In this document: one piece after another, positions 18,938 to 28,593 of the stretch
Layout of the letters: every line of letters begins with the position of its first letter
Numbering within the stretch: position 1 is the stretch's first letter
DNA from: Spirosoma spitsbergense DSM 19989
GTDB taxonomy: Bacteria > Bacteroidota > Bacteroidia > Cytophagales > Spirosomataceae
Reading direction: 5' to 3'
DNA length: 64,000 nucleotides
NCBI RefSeq assembly: GCF_000374085.1
Contig: NZ_KB893400.1
Location: forward strand, 46,754-110,753
Program-made: the position numbers and the translations under genes
The notes under the pieces: model-generated
What the model saw: the letters and a program-made list of their open reading frames with translations, nothing else
Told to the model about the DNA's origin: nothing
Database searches by the model: none

Positions 18938-20479
18938 ATGCGTACTTGCTCAAGGTCAGGTTTTTTAGTCGTATTGTTTTTTTTTGTCATTATCCCTCCC
19001 TGTTTACTGGCTCAACCAATCCGTAAGCCTACCCAATATAGCGCCGAAGCAGGCAGTTACTTTTCTTCCTCTACCGAAACACCATTCTGGCTACGGGCCA
19101 ATCAGTACGGAATTGTCCCAAATCGCTCCCCTACATCAACCCTGCGCCTTGGCCTGTATAGCGACTATGATACCAGTAGGCATAGTACCGGACACTGGCG
19201 GGACGCGAAGTTTGATGTTGGCTATGGATTGACTGTTGTGGCCAACACAACCCAAAGCCTGCTACCGTACGAAAAAAGTGTGCTGTTGCCGGAAGCATAC
19301 GTAAAAGTGCGTCGGGGAATTTTTGAAGCGTACATCGGGCGTCGGCGGGAACTGTTTGGATTGGCTGATTCCACGCTGTCAACGGGTTCATATGCCTGGT
19401 CGGGCAATGCGATGCCAATTCCTAAAATACAAATTTCCATTCCGGACTTCACGCCCATTGGTTTTACAAAAGGATGGGTGGCTGTTCAGGGTACATTTGC
19501 CCACGGCTATCTGGATGCGAATGGCTACATTAAGAATACCATGCTTCATCAGAAATCGCTTTACCTGCGATTGGGAAGGCAACGGGATGTGGTTCGTTTA
19601 TATGGCGGACTGAACCATCAGGCCGTTTGGGGAGGGCAGGCGGCTGATCCGACGGGTATTCCGGGGACAATACCCGTTGGCGGTAAGCTGCCCAATGGGT
19701 TGATAAACTATTTTTATGTATTGACTACGCTCAACTACGGTCGGACTGATACGCAGCAGTACTCATTTTTTGATTTGACCAATCGGGTGGGGAATCACCT
19801 GGGTTCCATCGATATGGCCGTGGAAGTTGATTTGGTGCGTCATGTACTATACCTGTATAGGCAAAATCTTTATGAGGACGGGTCGCTGTTTTATTTGCTG
19901 AATATTGCCGACGGATTGAACGGCGTGCGACTGCGACGAAATAACCCGAAGGCAGTTGTCCGTGATATTTTGTTTGAGTTTTTGAATACAACCAGCCAGG
20001 GGGGGGACGTATTTGTATATGATGATCCCAATCGGCGGGGTAAAGACGATTATTTCAATCATCAGCAGTACCGGGATGGCTGGGCTTACCGAAAACATAC
20101 CATCGGAACGCCTTTTATCGCCCCTGCTCCTGGGCCTCAGGACCAATATCCATACGGCACTTTTACGGCAAATAACCGGGTGTACGTGTTCCATGCCGGA
20201 TTGGCAGGGAGTTTACCCATACGCTGGCGTACCTTATCCGGCCCGGTGACCTATCAAACTAAACTTTCGTTCAGCCGTAATCTGGGTACGTACGATAATC
20301 CGTATCAATCGATTCGAAGTCAGTTTTCAGCGTACGTAAATTTGGTTGCTCCCCTGTCTATTTTAGGGGGACTGCAATTTACCGCAAGCATGGCTGCGGA
20401 TGCTGGTACGCTCTATCAAAATGGCGTCGGTACGTTTATCAGCGTAAAGAAAACATGGTATTCGCGTGTGTCTAATTAG
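18938..20479 (+). CDS. Wzi-family capsule assembly outer-membrane protein (copy 1)
   Basis: Outer-membrane beta-barrel protein of 513 aa related to Wzi, which in enterobacteria helps attach capsule to the cell surface. A signal peptide (VVLFFFVIIPPCLLAQ) is followed by YSAEAGSYFSSS and TPFWLRANQYGIVP, a family hallmark, then GRRRELFGLADSTLSTGSY and WSGNAMPIPKIQ, and later GGDVFVYDDPNRRGKDDYFN. Alternating strands run to the end. A second Wzi-like protein at 22082 shares all these motifs, with the initiating sugar transferase between them. It may hold or export the polymer of this locus. Confidence 0.88.
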   Translation: MRTCSRSGFLVVLFFFVIIPPCLLAQPIRKPTQYSAEAGSYFSSSTETPFWLRANQYGIVPNRSPTSTLRLGLYSDYDTSRHSTGHWRDAKFDVGYGLTVVANTTQSLLPYEKSVLLPEAYVKVRRGIFEAYIGRRRELFGLADSTLSTGSYAWSGNAMPIPKIQISIPDFTPIGFTKGWVAVQGTFAHGYLDANGYIKNTMLHQKSLYLRLGRQRDVVRLYGGLNHQAVWGGQAADPTGIPGTIPVGGKLPNGLINYFYVLTTLNYGRTDTQQYSFFDLTNRVGNHLGSIDMAVEVDLVRHVLYLYRQNLYEDGSLFYLLNIADGLNGVRLRRNNPKAVVRDILFEFLNTTSQGGDVFVYDDPNRRGKDDYFNHQQYRDGWAYRKHTIGTPFIAPAPGPQDQYPYGTFTANNRVYVFHAGLAGSLPIRWRTLSGPVTYQTKLSFSRNLGTYDNPYQSIRSQFSAYVNLVAPLSILGGLQFTASMAADAGTLYQNGVGTFISVKKTWYSRVSN

Positions 20480-20663
20480 TTTAGTGAAAGAATATCCCAA
20501 TATATTGTATTTTTTTAAGAACGCATTTGTGTTTAATTTGCGCCTTGGTTCGGTGAACCGTTAGATAATATTCGTGTGAAACCGTAGAATTTAACTAGTA
20601 ATTTAGCAGACTATAACTTAGTAGGCTTCTTGCCAAATTCTTGCTGAGAAAAAGTTGAGAGGT

Positions 20664-22043
20664 ATGAGGCATCGTTATTCTATACTGTTCTTTCCGCTCC
20701 ATGTAATCATTGATTTCCTGAGCCTGAATGCGGCCTTCGTTGGTGCTTACTGGCTCAAGTTTCAGGCACTTGAGCCGGTTTCTGAAGCCCCTTACGCGTC
20801 GTTTTGGTGGCTTTTCAATATAATATGGTTAGTTGAGGTATTAATTCTAAAACCATATATATATCCCCGCCAGCTGTTCAAATCCGGGCACCTGATCAAG
20901 CAGTTATTTTTGCTGGTATTTATCCATATTGCTATTATAGCGTTATACTGGGTCATTATTCAGGGGTATTATTACTCGAGGGAGCATCTGTTTATAACGT
21001 ACGCGCTATTCCTTTCAGTTGGTATCGTTTTTCGAATTGGGGGAGTCGTTTTTCTCAAAGCCTATCGGGCCCGGGGATATAATAACCGACGCTATATTAT
21101 TGTCGGCTACGGTAAGCTGGCTAATACCATTCGGGCTTTTTATGATGCCCATCCTGAAATGGGCTTTCACTTCTGTGGCTATTTTGATGAATCGACTACC
21201 GAGAACGCTGGCTTGCTGCAGGGAGGATATGAGTCTCTTCTGGAATACATTGGAAATAACCGGATCGATTGCGTTTACTGTTGTATGCCCTATATGGACA
21301 ATCAACGGTTGAAATATGCCGTTGACAATGCCGAAATGGCTGATTATCAGGTGAAAATTCTGGTCGATTTCAGGGGTTTCCTGGCACGTGGCACATCTGT
21401 AGAATACCACGATTTCCTGCCCGTATTGAATTTGTCATCGCAAATGATGGCTGATTTACAGATCGATATTCTCAAGCGTTCTTTTGATATTTTGTTCTCG
21501 GTGGCAGCCCTTGGGTTAGGAATGCCTCTATTTATTGTTATAGCCATAGTGACACGGGCTACCTCTGTCGGCCCTATTCTCTATGCGCAGGAACGTATCG
21601 GACGCGAAGGTAAACCATTCAGGATATACAAGTTTCGGAGTATGTATGTGGATGCTGAAAAATCAGGGCCCCTCTTATCCGGTGGATTACTCGATAGTCG
21701 CATTACACCCTGGGGGCGCTTCATGCGTCAAACCCGCCTGGACGAAATCCCGCAATTCTATAATGTACTGATCGGCGATATGTCGGTAGTAGGTCCCAGA
21801 CCGGAGCGACAGCATTTTATTGATCAGATCGTGGAGATTGCACCCGAGTACCGTTCTTTATTGAAAGTAAAGCCGGGTATAACCTCCATTGGCCAAATTA
21901 AGTACGGTTACGCAGCCAGCATCGAAGAAATGGTACAACGACTACGCTATGACCTGCTTTATCCTAAACGCCGGTCCTTTTTATTTGATATGTGGATCAT
22001 CGCCCAAACGCTGAGGGTAATGGCCCAGGGGCGTGGTAAGTAA
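20664..22043 (+). CDS. Undecaprenyl-phosphate sugar-1-phosphate transferase (WcaJ/WbaP-type)
   Basis: Polyisoprenyl-phosphate hexose-1-phosphate transferase, which starts repeat-unit assembly by moving a sugar-1-phosphate (commonly glucose) to undecaprenyl phosphate at the inner membrane. It has four N-terminal helices, a CoA-binding-like Rossmann middle domain (RYIIVGYGKLANTIRAFYD) and the catalytic bacterial sugar transferase domain from about residue 270: KRSFDILFSVAALG, ILYAQERIGREGKPFRIYKF, then RLDEIPQFYNVLIGDMSVVG and PRPER. ATG 20664 is preferred over the in-frame TTG at 20655. Full length (459 aa). This is the priming enzyme of the locus; glucose is a guess from family. Confidence 0.92.
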   Translation: MRHRYSILFFPLHVIIDFLSLNAAFVGAYWLKFQALEPVSEAPYASFWWLFNIIWLVEVLILKPYIYPRQLFKSGHLIKQLFLLVFIHIAIIALYWVIIQGYYYSREHLFITYALFLSVGIVFRIGGVVFLKAYRARGYNNRRYIIVGYGKLANTIRAFYDAHPEMGFHFCGYFDESTTENAGLLQGGYESLLEYIGNNRIDCVYCCMPYMDNQRLKYAVDNAEMADYQVKILVDFRGFLARGTSVEYHDFLPVLNLSSQMMADLQIDILKRSFDILFSVAALGLGMPLFIVIAIVTRATSVGPILYAQERIGREGKPFRIYKFRSMYVDAEKSGPLLSGGLLDSRITPWGRFMRQTRLDEIPQFYNVLIGDMSVVGPRPERQHFIDQIVEIAPEYRSLLKVKPGITSIGQIKYGYAASIEEMVQRLRYDLLYPKRRSFLFDMWIIAQTLRVMAQGRGK

Positions 22044-22081
22044 TTGCTGCTGCCGCTCCATTCGTATAACCGGCTTATTAT

Positions 22082-23602
22082 ATGAGGGCTTTTTTTGCAT
22101 GGGCTTGCTATGGCGTACTTATCTTTTCCAGTTGTACATCGGTCTACGCCCAGCATATACATCAGTACAGTATAGAAACCGGTGCCTTATTTTCCTCAGG
22201 CCAGACACCTTTCTGGCTACGGGCCAATCAGTACGGGATTGTTCCGGTGGAGAACCCCGCTCTACGATTGAATGCCAGATTATATTCCGATTATAAAGCA
22301 ACGGATAGTACTGGCCACAAAGCCATCGTTGACTGGGGTTATGGTCTCAACGTTGTCACGAATGTAGGAGCAACAAATCAGTTTATTATTCCTGAAGCTT
22401 ACGTAAAAGGGCGTTTTGGTGCCTTTGAAATCTATGCAGGCCGTCGAAAAGAGATCATAGGCCTTGTCGACACGCTTCTTACAAGCGGCTCCTATATCTG
22501 GTCTGGAAATGCGTTGCCATTTCCCAAAATTCAGGTTGCCTTACCTGCTTTCACGCCCGTACCTTTCACAAAAGGCATTGTATCCATTATGGGTACTTTT
22601 TCGCACGGCTGGTTCGAAAATGCTGATCGGTTGGTAAAAGGTTCCTACCTGCATCAATCATCCGTTTATGGAAGGCTGGGTAAACCGTCATGGCGCGTAA
22701 AGCTATACGGAGGGGCTAATCATCAGGTTATGTGGGCTGGACGTTCCGACTACCTGGATCCCACAGTAGCTGCCAATGGGCAACTACCATCCAGCATTAA
22801 ATATTTTCCAGCCGTTGTACTGGGAACGCAGAACCCTTTTCCTGATGACCAGACTATTCAGACAATCAGCCGCTTTGAGGAAAATCGTATTGGTAACCAT
22901 CTCGGGTCGATTGATGTAGCGGCTGAGGTTAATTTAAACCAGTGGAATTTATTCGCCTATCGGCAATTCGTTTATGATGATGGTTCGCTGTTTTACGGCA
23001 CGAACTTGAACGATGGATTGAATGGCCTACGTATAAGAAACAATTATCAACCCGACAGATCAGCATTTTTTCTACGCCAGATTACAATAGAATATCTTTT
23101 CACCGGTAGCCAGGGGGGTGATGTATTTATTCTTGAGGATCCCCAGAGACGAGGCCGTGATGATTATTTTAACAATAGCCAATATCTCGATGGCTGGACT
23201 TATTTTGGGCGAACTATCGGTACGCCGTTTCTCACACCGCAACAAGAGGTAAATCCATCGTTACCACCTCGTTATGGTATAGCAAACAACCGCGTCAGTG
23301 CATTCCATCTTGGCTTAAGTGCATTAGTGTTCAATAAAGTGGATATCACATCCCGTTTGTCATTTAGTCGTAATGCAGGGACATATGCGGTTCTTTATCT
23401 CCATATTCCCGGCCAGTTTTCTGGCCTCCTGACTGCATCACTACCCATAAATCTGTTTGGTGGGACGGTATTGAATGGTTCTCTTGCTATAGACTCGGGT
23501 GGATTATTGCCTAATAGTGTGGGTGGGTATATTAGCCTGCGAAAAACGGGTATGATTAACAGAAAGCGCCCAGCTGTACATTCACCCAATAAGTATTTTT
23601 AA
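22082..23602 (+). CDS. Wzi-family capsule assembly outer-membrane protein (copy 2)
   Basis: Second Wzi-like outer-membrane barrel, 506 aa. Signal peptide ACYGVLIFSSCTSVYAQ, then YSIETGALFSSGQTPFWLRA and NQYGIVP, GRRKEIIGLVDTLLTSGSY and WSGNALPFPKIQ, and GGDVFILEDPQRRGRDDYFN. These blocks line up along the whole length with the protein at 18938, so the two come from a duplication, though they now differ clearly. It begins 38 bases after the priming transferase and is probably in its operon. Function as for the first copy; the two may serve different polymers or different steps. Confidence 0.88.
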   Translation: MRAFFAWACYGVLIFSSCTSVYAQHIHQYSIETGALFSSGQTPFWLRANQYGIVPVENPALRLNARLYSDYKATDSTGHKAIVDWGYGLNVVTNVGATNQFIIPEAYVKGRFGAFEIYAGRRKEIIGLVDTLLTSGSYIWSGNALPFPKIQVALPAFTPVPFTKGIVSIMGTFSHGWFENADRLVKGSYLHQSSVYGRLGKPSWRVKLYGGANHQVMWAGRSDYLDPTVAANGQLPSSIKYFPAVVLGTQNPFPDDQTIQTISRFEENRIGNHLGSIDVAAEVNLNQWNLFAYRQFVYDDGSLFYGTNLNDGLNGLRIRNNYQPDRSAFFLRQITIEYLFTGSQGGDVFILEDPQRRGRDDYFNNSQYLDGWTYFGRTIGTPFLTPQQEVNPSLPPRYGIANNRVSAFHLGLSALVFNKVDITSRLSFSRNAGTYAVLYLHIPGQFSGLLTASLPINLFGGTVLNGSLAIDSGGLLPNSVGGYISLRKTGMINRKRPAVHSPNKYF

Positions 23603-23746
23603 TTAATGCTCCATCCCTGTTTTGTGGGGTGGCCATTAAAAAACTTTAACGTGATTTTTGCAGAAAATCGACAGGTATTTTTTTGTAAATACTATTTTTG
23701 CCGAAATCGGGTTGATATAATAATCATATAAGTAAAAGGCGTGAGA

Positions 23747-24997
23747 ATGGTGCAGAAAGGGAAAATATGTAATTGGTTTATAATGGTAGTTTTAGTAGGA
23801 GTGGGGGGGGCATGTGGCCAGGACGCTCAGAAAAAATTGAACCAGTCGACCCAGAGTATGCGCACGTGCGCTGACGATCAGGCCCTTACTCGAACTGAGC
23901 AGGAGAAAATCAGGCAACAGATACATGCAGATGATAAAGCCCGGCAGATTGAAGAAATATTTCGGCAAAAAGTAAGGAGTGGACTTAATGGAAACGTACT
24001 GGTTGCCCAAAAAGGAATAGTGCTGTACAAACACTGTTTTGGGTTGGGTCATTTCGAACGAAGCCAGCGCGATACCCTGGTTGATGATTCGAAATTTCAG
24101 TTAGCTTCCCTCTCCAAAACGTTTACAGCCGTTGGTACCCTGAAACTTATCCAGGCAGGAAAGCTGAGTTTTGAGGATACTATTCAAAAATTCTACCCCG
24201 ATTTTCCCTATCATGGCATCACCGTTCGTGAGCTGCTGAGTCACCGTAGTGGTCTGCCAAATTACCAGTACGCGTTTGATGACAGCATGAAGGTTAATTT
24301 TTACAAGAGAGAAAAACCTTACCCGTCCAATGCAACGATTATGCACTGGTTTGCAACGGTAAAACCAACACCCCAAAAATATAACATTCCCGGTCGGGGC
24401 TTCAGTTACAGCAATACGAACTACATGGTTTTGGCTTCAATCATTGAAAAAGTGAGTGGCCAAAGCTATGAATCATTCATTCACAGGAATATTTTTGAGC
24501 CACTGGGAATGCACCAGACTTTCGTGGCTACTACTAAAAATGACTCAATCAATCATCACCGGACGGCTGGCTATCAGTGGAACCGGCGCATTCCTAAAGA
24601 TTATTACGATGATGTAGTTGGTGATAAGGGAATTTATTCTACTACCGGTGATTTATTCCGCTGGTATCGTGCCTTGAATGGGGATTGCCTGCTACCGAAA
24701 AAGATGCTGGCCGAAGCCTTTGTTCCCCGCAGCTTTGAGCGAAAAAGTGCTAAGAATTATGGGTACGGGTTTCGGATGATGCTGAACGAAACCAACCAAC
24801 CCGAATATATTTATCACTCCGGTTGGTGGAAAGGATACAATACCATGTTCTGGTTTAGCCCCAAAGACGAATATGTGATTATTATTCTCGGGAATCGCTA
24901 CAATACAACGGTGTACCGCGTTAAGGAATTGATCGATATATTACACGGAAATTCCAGTGATCAATCAGCAGAGACGGATGCCGAAGTAGAAATATGA
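23747..24997 (+). CDS. Exported serine hydrolase, beta-lactamase/PBP4-like (class C fold)
   Basis: Serine beta-lactamase-like hydrolase, 416 aa. The N-terminus (NWFIMVVLVGVGGACG) looks like a lipoprotein signal with Cys in the lipobox. The three active-site motifs are visible: SxxK as ASLSKTFTAVG near residue 122, YxN as FSYSNTNYMVLAS near 221, and the KTG-equivalent HSG in YIYHSGWWKGYN near 355. This family includes esterases and D-peptidases as well as beta-lactamases, so the substrate is open. ATG 23747 is taken; an in-frame GTG lies 6 bases earlier. A terminator follows directly. Confidence 0.88.
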   Translation: MVQKGKICNWFIMVVLVGVGGACGQDAQKKLNQSTQSMRTCADDQALTRTEQEKIRQQIHADDKARQIEEIFRQKVRSGLNGNVLVAQKGIVLYKHCFGLGHFERSQRDTLVDDSKFQLASLSKTFTAVGTLKLIQAGKLSFEDTIQKFYPDFPYHGITVRELLSHRSGLPNYQYAFDDSMKVNFYKREKPYPSNATIMHWFATVKPTPQKYNIPGRGFSYSNTNYMVLASIIEKVSGQSYESFIHRNIFEPLGMHQTFVATTKNDSINHHRTAGYQWNRRIPKDYYDDVVGDKGIYSTTGDLFRWYRALNGDCLLPKKMLAEAFVPRSFERKSAKNYGYGFRMMLNETNQPEYIYHSGWWKGYNTMFWFSPKDEYVIIILGNRYNTTVYRVKELIDILHGNSSDQSAETDAEVEI

Positions 24998-25001
24998 GTA
25001 G

Positions 25002-25025
25002 AGCCGACTGGCTAGTCGGCTTTTT
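25002..25025 (+). terminator. Intrinsic terminator
   Basis: Eight-base stem AGCCGACT / AGTCGGCT with a 4-base loop and five T, 4 bases after the serine-hydrolase stop. Confidence 0.88.
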
Positions 25026-25064
25026 CCATTTTATACTGTTTCTATCATTAAGCGACCGTTCTCT

Positions 25065-25988
25065 ATGCGATCTTTCCTATTCGCTATTTTTCTTATAACT
25101 ACTTTGCCCGACATTACCTTTTCTCAGGAAGTAATTAACCTGTGGCCCTATAACGCTGTTCCTAACGCAATTTCCGGGGCCAGAATTACAGAAAAGTCTG
25201 AAACGGATGCCAATGGTATTCTACGGATCAGCAACGTATCCGTGCCCACTATAACAGCGTATCTACCGGCGAAGGCGAAGATGACCGGTGCGGCCGTTAT
25301 GATTTGCCCTGGTGGGGGATATGGCATTCTGGCGGCTAGCCATGAAGGCTCCGACATAGCCCAATGGTTCAATGAAATGGGCGTAGCTGCTTTCGTGTTG
25401 AAATACCGACTGCCAAATCCGGAGATCATGACTAATCAGCAGGAGGTACCTTTGATGGATGCCATTCAGGGAATGACACTTATTCGGCAGAACGCGGGTA
25501 AATATGGTATTGATCCGGCTAAAATTGGCGTGATGGGTTTCTCGGCGGGGGGGCATTTGGCGTCAACACTGGCAACGCATTATCACCTCGATGCCAAAAC
25601 CAGCGAAATGGCAAAGCCCGACTTCGCTATTTTGCTCTATCCAGTCATAACATTTGGCGAAAAAGCGCATGTCGGCTCCCGGAATAGTTTGCTGGGTAAG
25701 TTGACTACGTCGCCCGAAATGATTGCTTACTATTCTAATGAATTACAGGTAACGAATCGGACACCACCTACTTTTCTGGTTCATGCGGAAAATGACAAAG
25801 CTGTTCCGGTTGAAAACAGTATCAGTTTTTATCTGGCTTGTCTGAAAAATTCGGTTCCTGCCGAAATGCATTTGTACCCTGCCGGGGGGCATGGGTTTGG
25901 CATGCGTACCGCAACGTTTGGTTCGCTTAATACGTGGCCGGATGCCTGCAAGGCATGGTTGACCGCTTTAACCGTTCCCAAATCATAA
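25065..25988 (+). CDS. Exported alpha/beta hydrolase, BD-FAE / acetyl-xylan-esterase-like
   Basis: Probable carbohydrate esterase, 307 aa. A signal peptide (FLFAIFLITTLPDITFSQ) leads to NLWPYNAVPNA, a common start in this group. The oxyanion segment is MICPGGGYGILAASHEG; the nucleophile elbow is GVMGFSAGGHLAS near residue 160; the acid lies in VHAENDKAVPVENS and the histidine in AGGHGFGM near the end. Such enzymes remove acetyl or feruloyl groups from plant polysaccharides; here the substrate is unknown. It is bounded by terminators on both sides, so it is probably monocistronic. Confidence 0.88.
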   Translation: MRSFLFAIFLITTLPDITFSQEVINLWPYNAVPNAISGARITEKSETDANGILRISNVSVPTITAYLPAKAKMTGAAVMICPGGGYGILAASHEGSDIAQWFNEMGVAAFVLKYRLPNPEIMTNQQEVPLMDAIQGMTLIRQNAGKYGIDPAKIGVMGFSAGGHLASTLATHYHLDAKTSEMAKPDFAILLYPVITFGEKAHVGSRNSLLGKLTTSPEMIAYYSNELQVTNRTPPTFLVHAENDKAVPVENSISFYLACLKNSVPAEMHLYPAGGHGFGMRTATFGSLNTWPDACKAWLTALTVPKS

Positions 25989-26022
25989 CATTACCCTCCT
26001 ATAAATTTCAGTTTATTTATAG

Positions 26023-26072
26023 ACAACCTCCCGAATCACGTAGTCTATTGATTACGTGATTTGGGAGGTTGT
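26023..26072. terminator. Bidirectional intrinsic terminator
   Basis: Twenty-base arms 26023-26042 and 26053-26072 pair with a single G-T wobble and a 10-base loop. It lies between convergent genes (esterase on plus, small protein on minus) and has short T-runs at either side. Confidence 0.8.
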
Positions 26073-26123
26073 TTTAGTCGTCGGGCAATCATCTGTCAAA
26101 CAGGCAGAACGCATTGGATGCGG

Positions 26124-26486
26124 CTAACTGGCCAGAAAATCGACCGCCTGCTTCAGTGTTCGCTCATTACTAGTTTCAGGGTCGGTATATGACCGTTCAC
26201 CTACTTCTATGGTCAGTTCTTTTCCAATAAGCTGTTTGGTGTCCAGCTCCTTATTGGCTTCGGCATGAATACCTACCCGGTCAAACAGGCTGATAATCGC
26301 TGGCATACCGGCAGGCGACTGGTAAAACCGGTGTGATACATACCCTTCGTCATTCTCAAACCGGACGGCAAAGAAAGGGATACCCTTATATTCACTCGAC
26401 CCCTCCTCAATATCCGTAATCGTTACCTGTTGCCGACCGTCGGGTAGCAACGCTTTATCCTGTCCCTTTTCTACTGCAATTTTCAT
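26124..26486 (-). CDS. Conserved small protein of unknown function (DUF669-like appearance)
   Basis: A 120-residue soluble protein without signal peptide or membrane segment. Strands such as QQVTITDIEEGSSEYKGIPF and FAVRFENDEGYVSHRFYQSP and a late ELTIEVGERSY suggest a compact beta domain; the layout (strand, short acidic loop, strand, helix, strand) recalls DUF669-type proteins that in phages bind single-stranded DNA, but the likeness is loose. It stands alone, with its own AT-rich upstream region and a bidirectional terminator after it. I do not assign a function. Confidence 0.65.
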   Translation of the reverse strand: MKIAVEKGQDKALLPDGRQQVTITDIEEGSSEYKGIPFFAVRFENDEGYVSHRFYQSPAGMPAIISLFDRVGIHAEANKELDTKQLIGKELTIEVGERSYTDPETSNERTLKQAVDFLAS

Positions 26487-26651
26487 AACGACAATTTGTG
26501 TTTTATTTGTATTATAAAAACTGAATGTGTAGCCGTTTGTTTCTGAAAAAAGGGTTTTTCTGGTAAAAATCTGCTCTAAGTCTTTATTTATATAAGGAGA
26601 TTGTTTTTTAATATTTTACCTGTATTATAAATTTCTATCGACAGAATGACC

Positions 26652-26696
26652 AAAGCCGTTTACCAGTGTCCCGTCAGGACGCTAATAAACGGCTTT
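26652..26696 (-). terminator. Possible terminator of the SPFH gene
   Basis: Arms AAAGCCGTTTA (26652-26662) and TAAACGGCTTT (26686-26696) form a perfect 11-base stem with a 23-base loop, 20 bases downstream of the prohibitin-like gene. The T-run is short. Confidence 0.55.
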
Positions 26697-26715
26697 AGTC
26701 AGGCGTACAATTGAA

Positions 26716-27621
26716 TTATTTATCGTTTAGAATCAGGGGAACACTTCCACGTCCATTCATGATGACAATTTTAGCATTTGGCGACGCTGCCAGTTCCTTC
26801 TGTGCTTTGATTTGCTCATACTGCAACTGCTTATCGCTCAGGCCTGTCGACAATATTTTCTGGTAATCGGCAATACCCTGGGCTTCAACCCGTTTCCGTT
26901 CGGCTTCCTGCCGCTCTTTCTGCAATACGAACTGCATCTTTTGGGCATCCTGCTCAGCATTGATTTTTGATTCAATGGTTTTTTTTACGGATGTGGGCAG
27001 GTCGATATTCCGAATTAATAATTGCTCCAGCATCAATCCACGCTGCTTAAAGTCAGCTTCAATCGTTTTATAGATACGGGTCTGAAATTCATCACGCCGG
27101 GTCGAGTATAACGCAACCGCGTCGTAGTAAACGGCATTGTCCCGAATACGGGTACGCGTAATGGGCCGGACTATTTTGTCCATGTAGTCTACACCAATCT
27201 GCCGATAAATCTTTGGCGCATCTGCCGGAATGAGCCGGTAAAGTACGGTAAGGTCGATAACCACTTCCAGTCCGTCGGCAGTGAGTACCCGAATGGCATC
27301 GTCACCCTGTTTCTGACCTTCATCGCGTGCGGCCGACATGGTGTAGTTCTGCGTTTTTACGTCAAACTCCGACACTTCAGCCAGTGGGTTGACGAAGTTC
27401 AGCCCTGCATTCAACGCACGTTCACTCACGTTACCAAAAAGGGAAACAACCCCCACCTGTCCGGCGTCAATTTGCCGGATACCAGAGGTAAGTGCGCCCA
27501 GCACAATCATAATAATACCGACTACTTTAACGGGTCTGGAAAAATGCGCGATAGCCAGGGCGGGGGTATTGATTGCAAAACCGGCAACTAATACCAGAAT
27601 ACCAAGAATGATAAAAAACAT
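26716..27621 (-). CDS. Prohibitin-like SPFH/Band 7 membrane protein
   Basis: SPFH-domain protein of 301 aa that would form ring-like membrane scaffolds; bacterial relatives (HflK/HflC, prohibitin) modulate FtsH-type proteases. Two N-terminal hydrophobic segments (FFIILGILVLVAGFAIN and VVGIIMIVLGALTSGI) precede the Band 7 domain starting IDAGQVGVVSLFGNV, with GLNFVNPLAEVSEFDVKTQN. A Glu/Lys/Gln-rich helix (about residues 215-275, KERQEAERKRVEAQGIADYQ) forms the coiled coil, and the chain ends with AKIVIMNGRGSVPLIL, as in prohibitins. No protease gene adjoins it. Assignment is firm; partner unknown. Confidence 0.9.
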   Translation of the reverse strand: MFFIILGILVLVAGFAINTPALAIAHFSRPVKVVGIIMIVLGALTSGIRQIDAGQVGVVSLFGNVSERALNAGLNFVNPLAEVSEFDVKTQNYTMSAARDEGQKQGDDAIRVLTADGLEVVIDLTVLYRLIPADAPKIYRQIGVDYMDKIVRPITRTRIRDNAVYYDAVALYSTRRDEFQTRIYKTIEADFKQRGLMLEQLLIRNIDLPTSVKKTIESKINAEQDAQKMQFVLQKERQEAERKRVEAQGIADYQKILSTGLSDKQLQYEQIKAQKELAASPNAKIVIMNGRGSVPLILNDK

Positions 27622-27835
27622 TGTATTGCGTGTATAAGCCGTCGAAATCAGACAGCCTTAGGTGAAAATAATGAGTAAAAGGCTATAACCTATTGTTCGT
27701 CAGCTCGTACTTTCCGGGAGGAGTGAATGTATGCTGGTTATAGAATTAACCAAATATAGCTGAATAGCAAGGGGTAAAAAATGGTATTTGGAAGAACGGG
27801 TGCCGGATTGGTCAATCGGCCTGGAAGAAGGATAA

Positions 27836-27871
27836 CAAAAAAAGGCATCCGGTAAACAACCAGATGCCTTT
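27836..27871 (-). terminator. Intrinsic terminator of the DUF1573 gene
   Basis: Arms 27841-27852 and 27860-27871 pair over 12 bases with one wobble and a 7-base loop; read on the minus strand a run of T follows (27836-27843). It lies 30 bases after the DUF1573 stop. Confidence 0.85.
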
Positions 27872-27901
27872 CTTGACCACACTGTATAACCCTTCAGTAG
27901 A

Positions 27902-28351
27902 TTATCGTGAAGTTTTCGTGCTCTTCTTCTTGTCTTTAGGCGCTACTGCTTCCGGCGTTGCTGCCGTAGAGGCTTCTTTCTGCGTAACAACTTCTCCTTT
28001 TAGATACAGAACCGTTTGGCCTGCCTCGGCATTGCTCGTTACCGTTACTGATTTGTTGAAAGGACCAGCAGCCGCTGCATTAAATGTAGCTGATACAGTG
28101 CCCGTTTTTCCCGGCATGACCGGTTCACGCGTCCAGCTTGGCTTGGTACAGCCACAGGAAGCCTGTGCATCATTGATAACGACTGGGTCGGAACCCGTAT
28201 TCTTAAATTCAAATACATACGTTACCGGCTTACCCTGTTCAACTTTGCCAAAATCGTGCGTTTCCTGCGCGAATTTCAGAACTCCCTTCTGGGCGTAGCC
28301 AACTGCGACAAACACAAACAGAGCTACGAAAAGTGAAAAAGTCTTTTTCAT
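27902..28351 (-). CDS. Exported DUF1573 protein
   Basis: Secreted or periplasmic protein of 149 aa. Signal peptide FSLFVALFVFVAVGYAQ, then an Ig-like (ASPM-SPD-2/Hydin-type) domain: FAQETHDFGKVEQGKPVTYV, FKNTGSDPVVINDAQASCGC, with the paired cysteines of the SCGC motif typical of DUF1573, and GTVSATFNAAAAGPFNKSV. The C-terminal 30 residues are Ala/Lys-rich and disordered. Such proteins are common in Bacteroidota and have no settled function. It is transcribed away from the E1 gene across a 242-base divergent region, in which I found no clear promoter match. Confidence 0.88.
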   Translation of the reverse strand: MKKTFSLFVALFVFVAVGYAQKGVLKFAQETHDFGKVEQGKPVTYVFEFKNTGSDPVVINDAQASCGCTKPSWTREPVMPGKTGTVSATFNAAAAGPFNKSVTVTSNAEAGQTVLYLKGEVVTQKEASTAATPEAVAPKDKKKSTKTSR

Positions 28352-28593
28352 TATACTAAACGGAATTATGATTTGGTTATTAAAATACTAAGTCTTGTAC
28401 CGCTAGCCTGTGCAAACATTCTGCCAGAATGCATACTGTTGGCTGTTTCACTAACAAAGAAACAGATAAAATCGTTTTTTTGAAAGCTGACTTGTTTTAT
28501 CTTACTTTACTTTCGCTTGGTAATCGACACACGGGTTGCCAGCGGCTTCATTGACAAATTGATAGTTAGACGATTTCAATCCGTATCCCTGTT

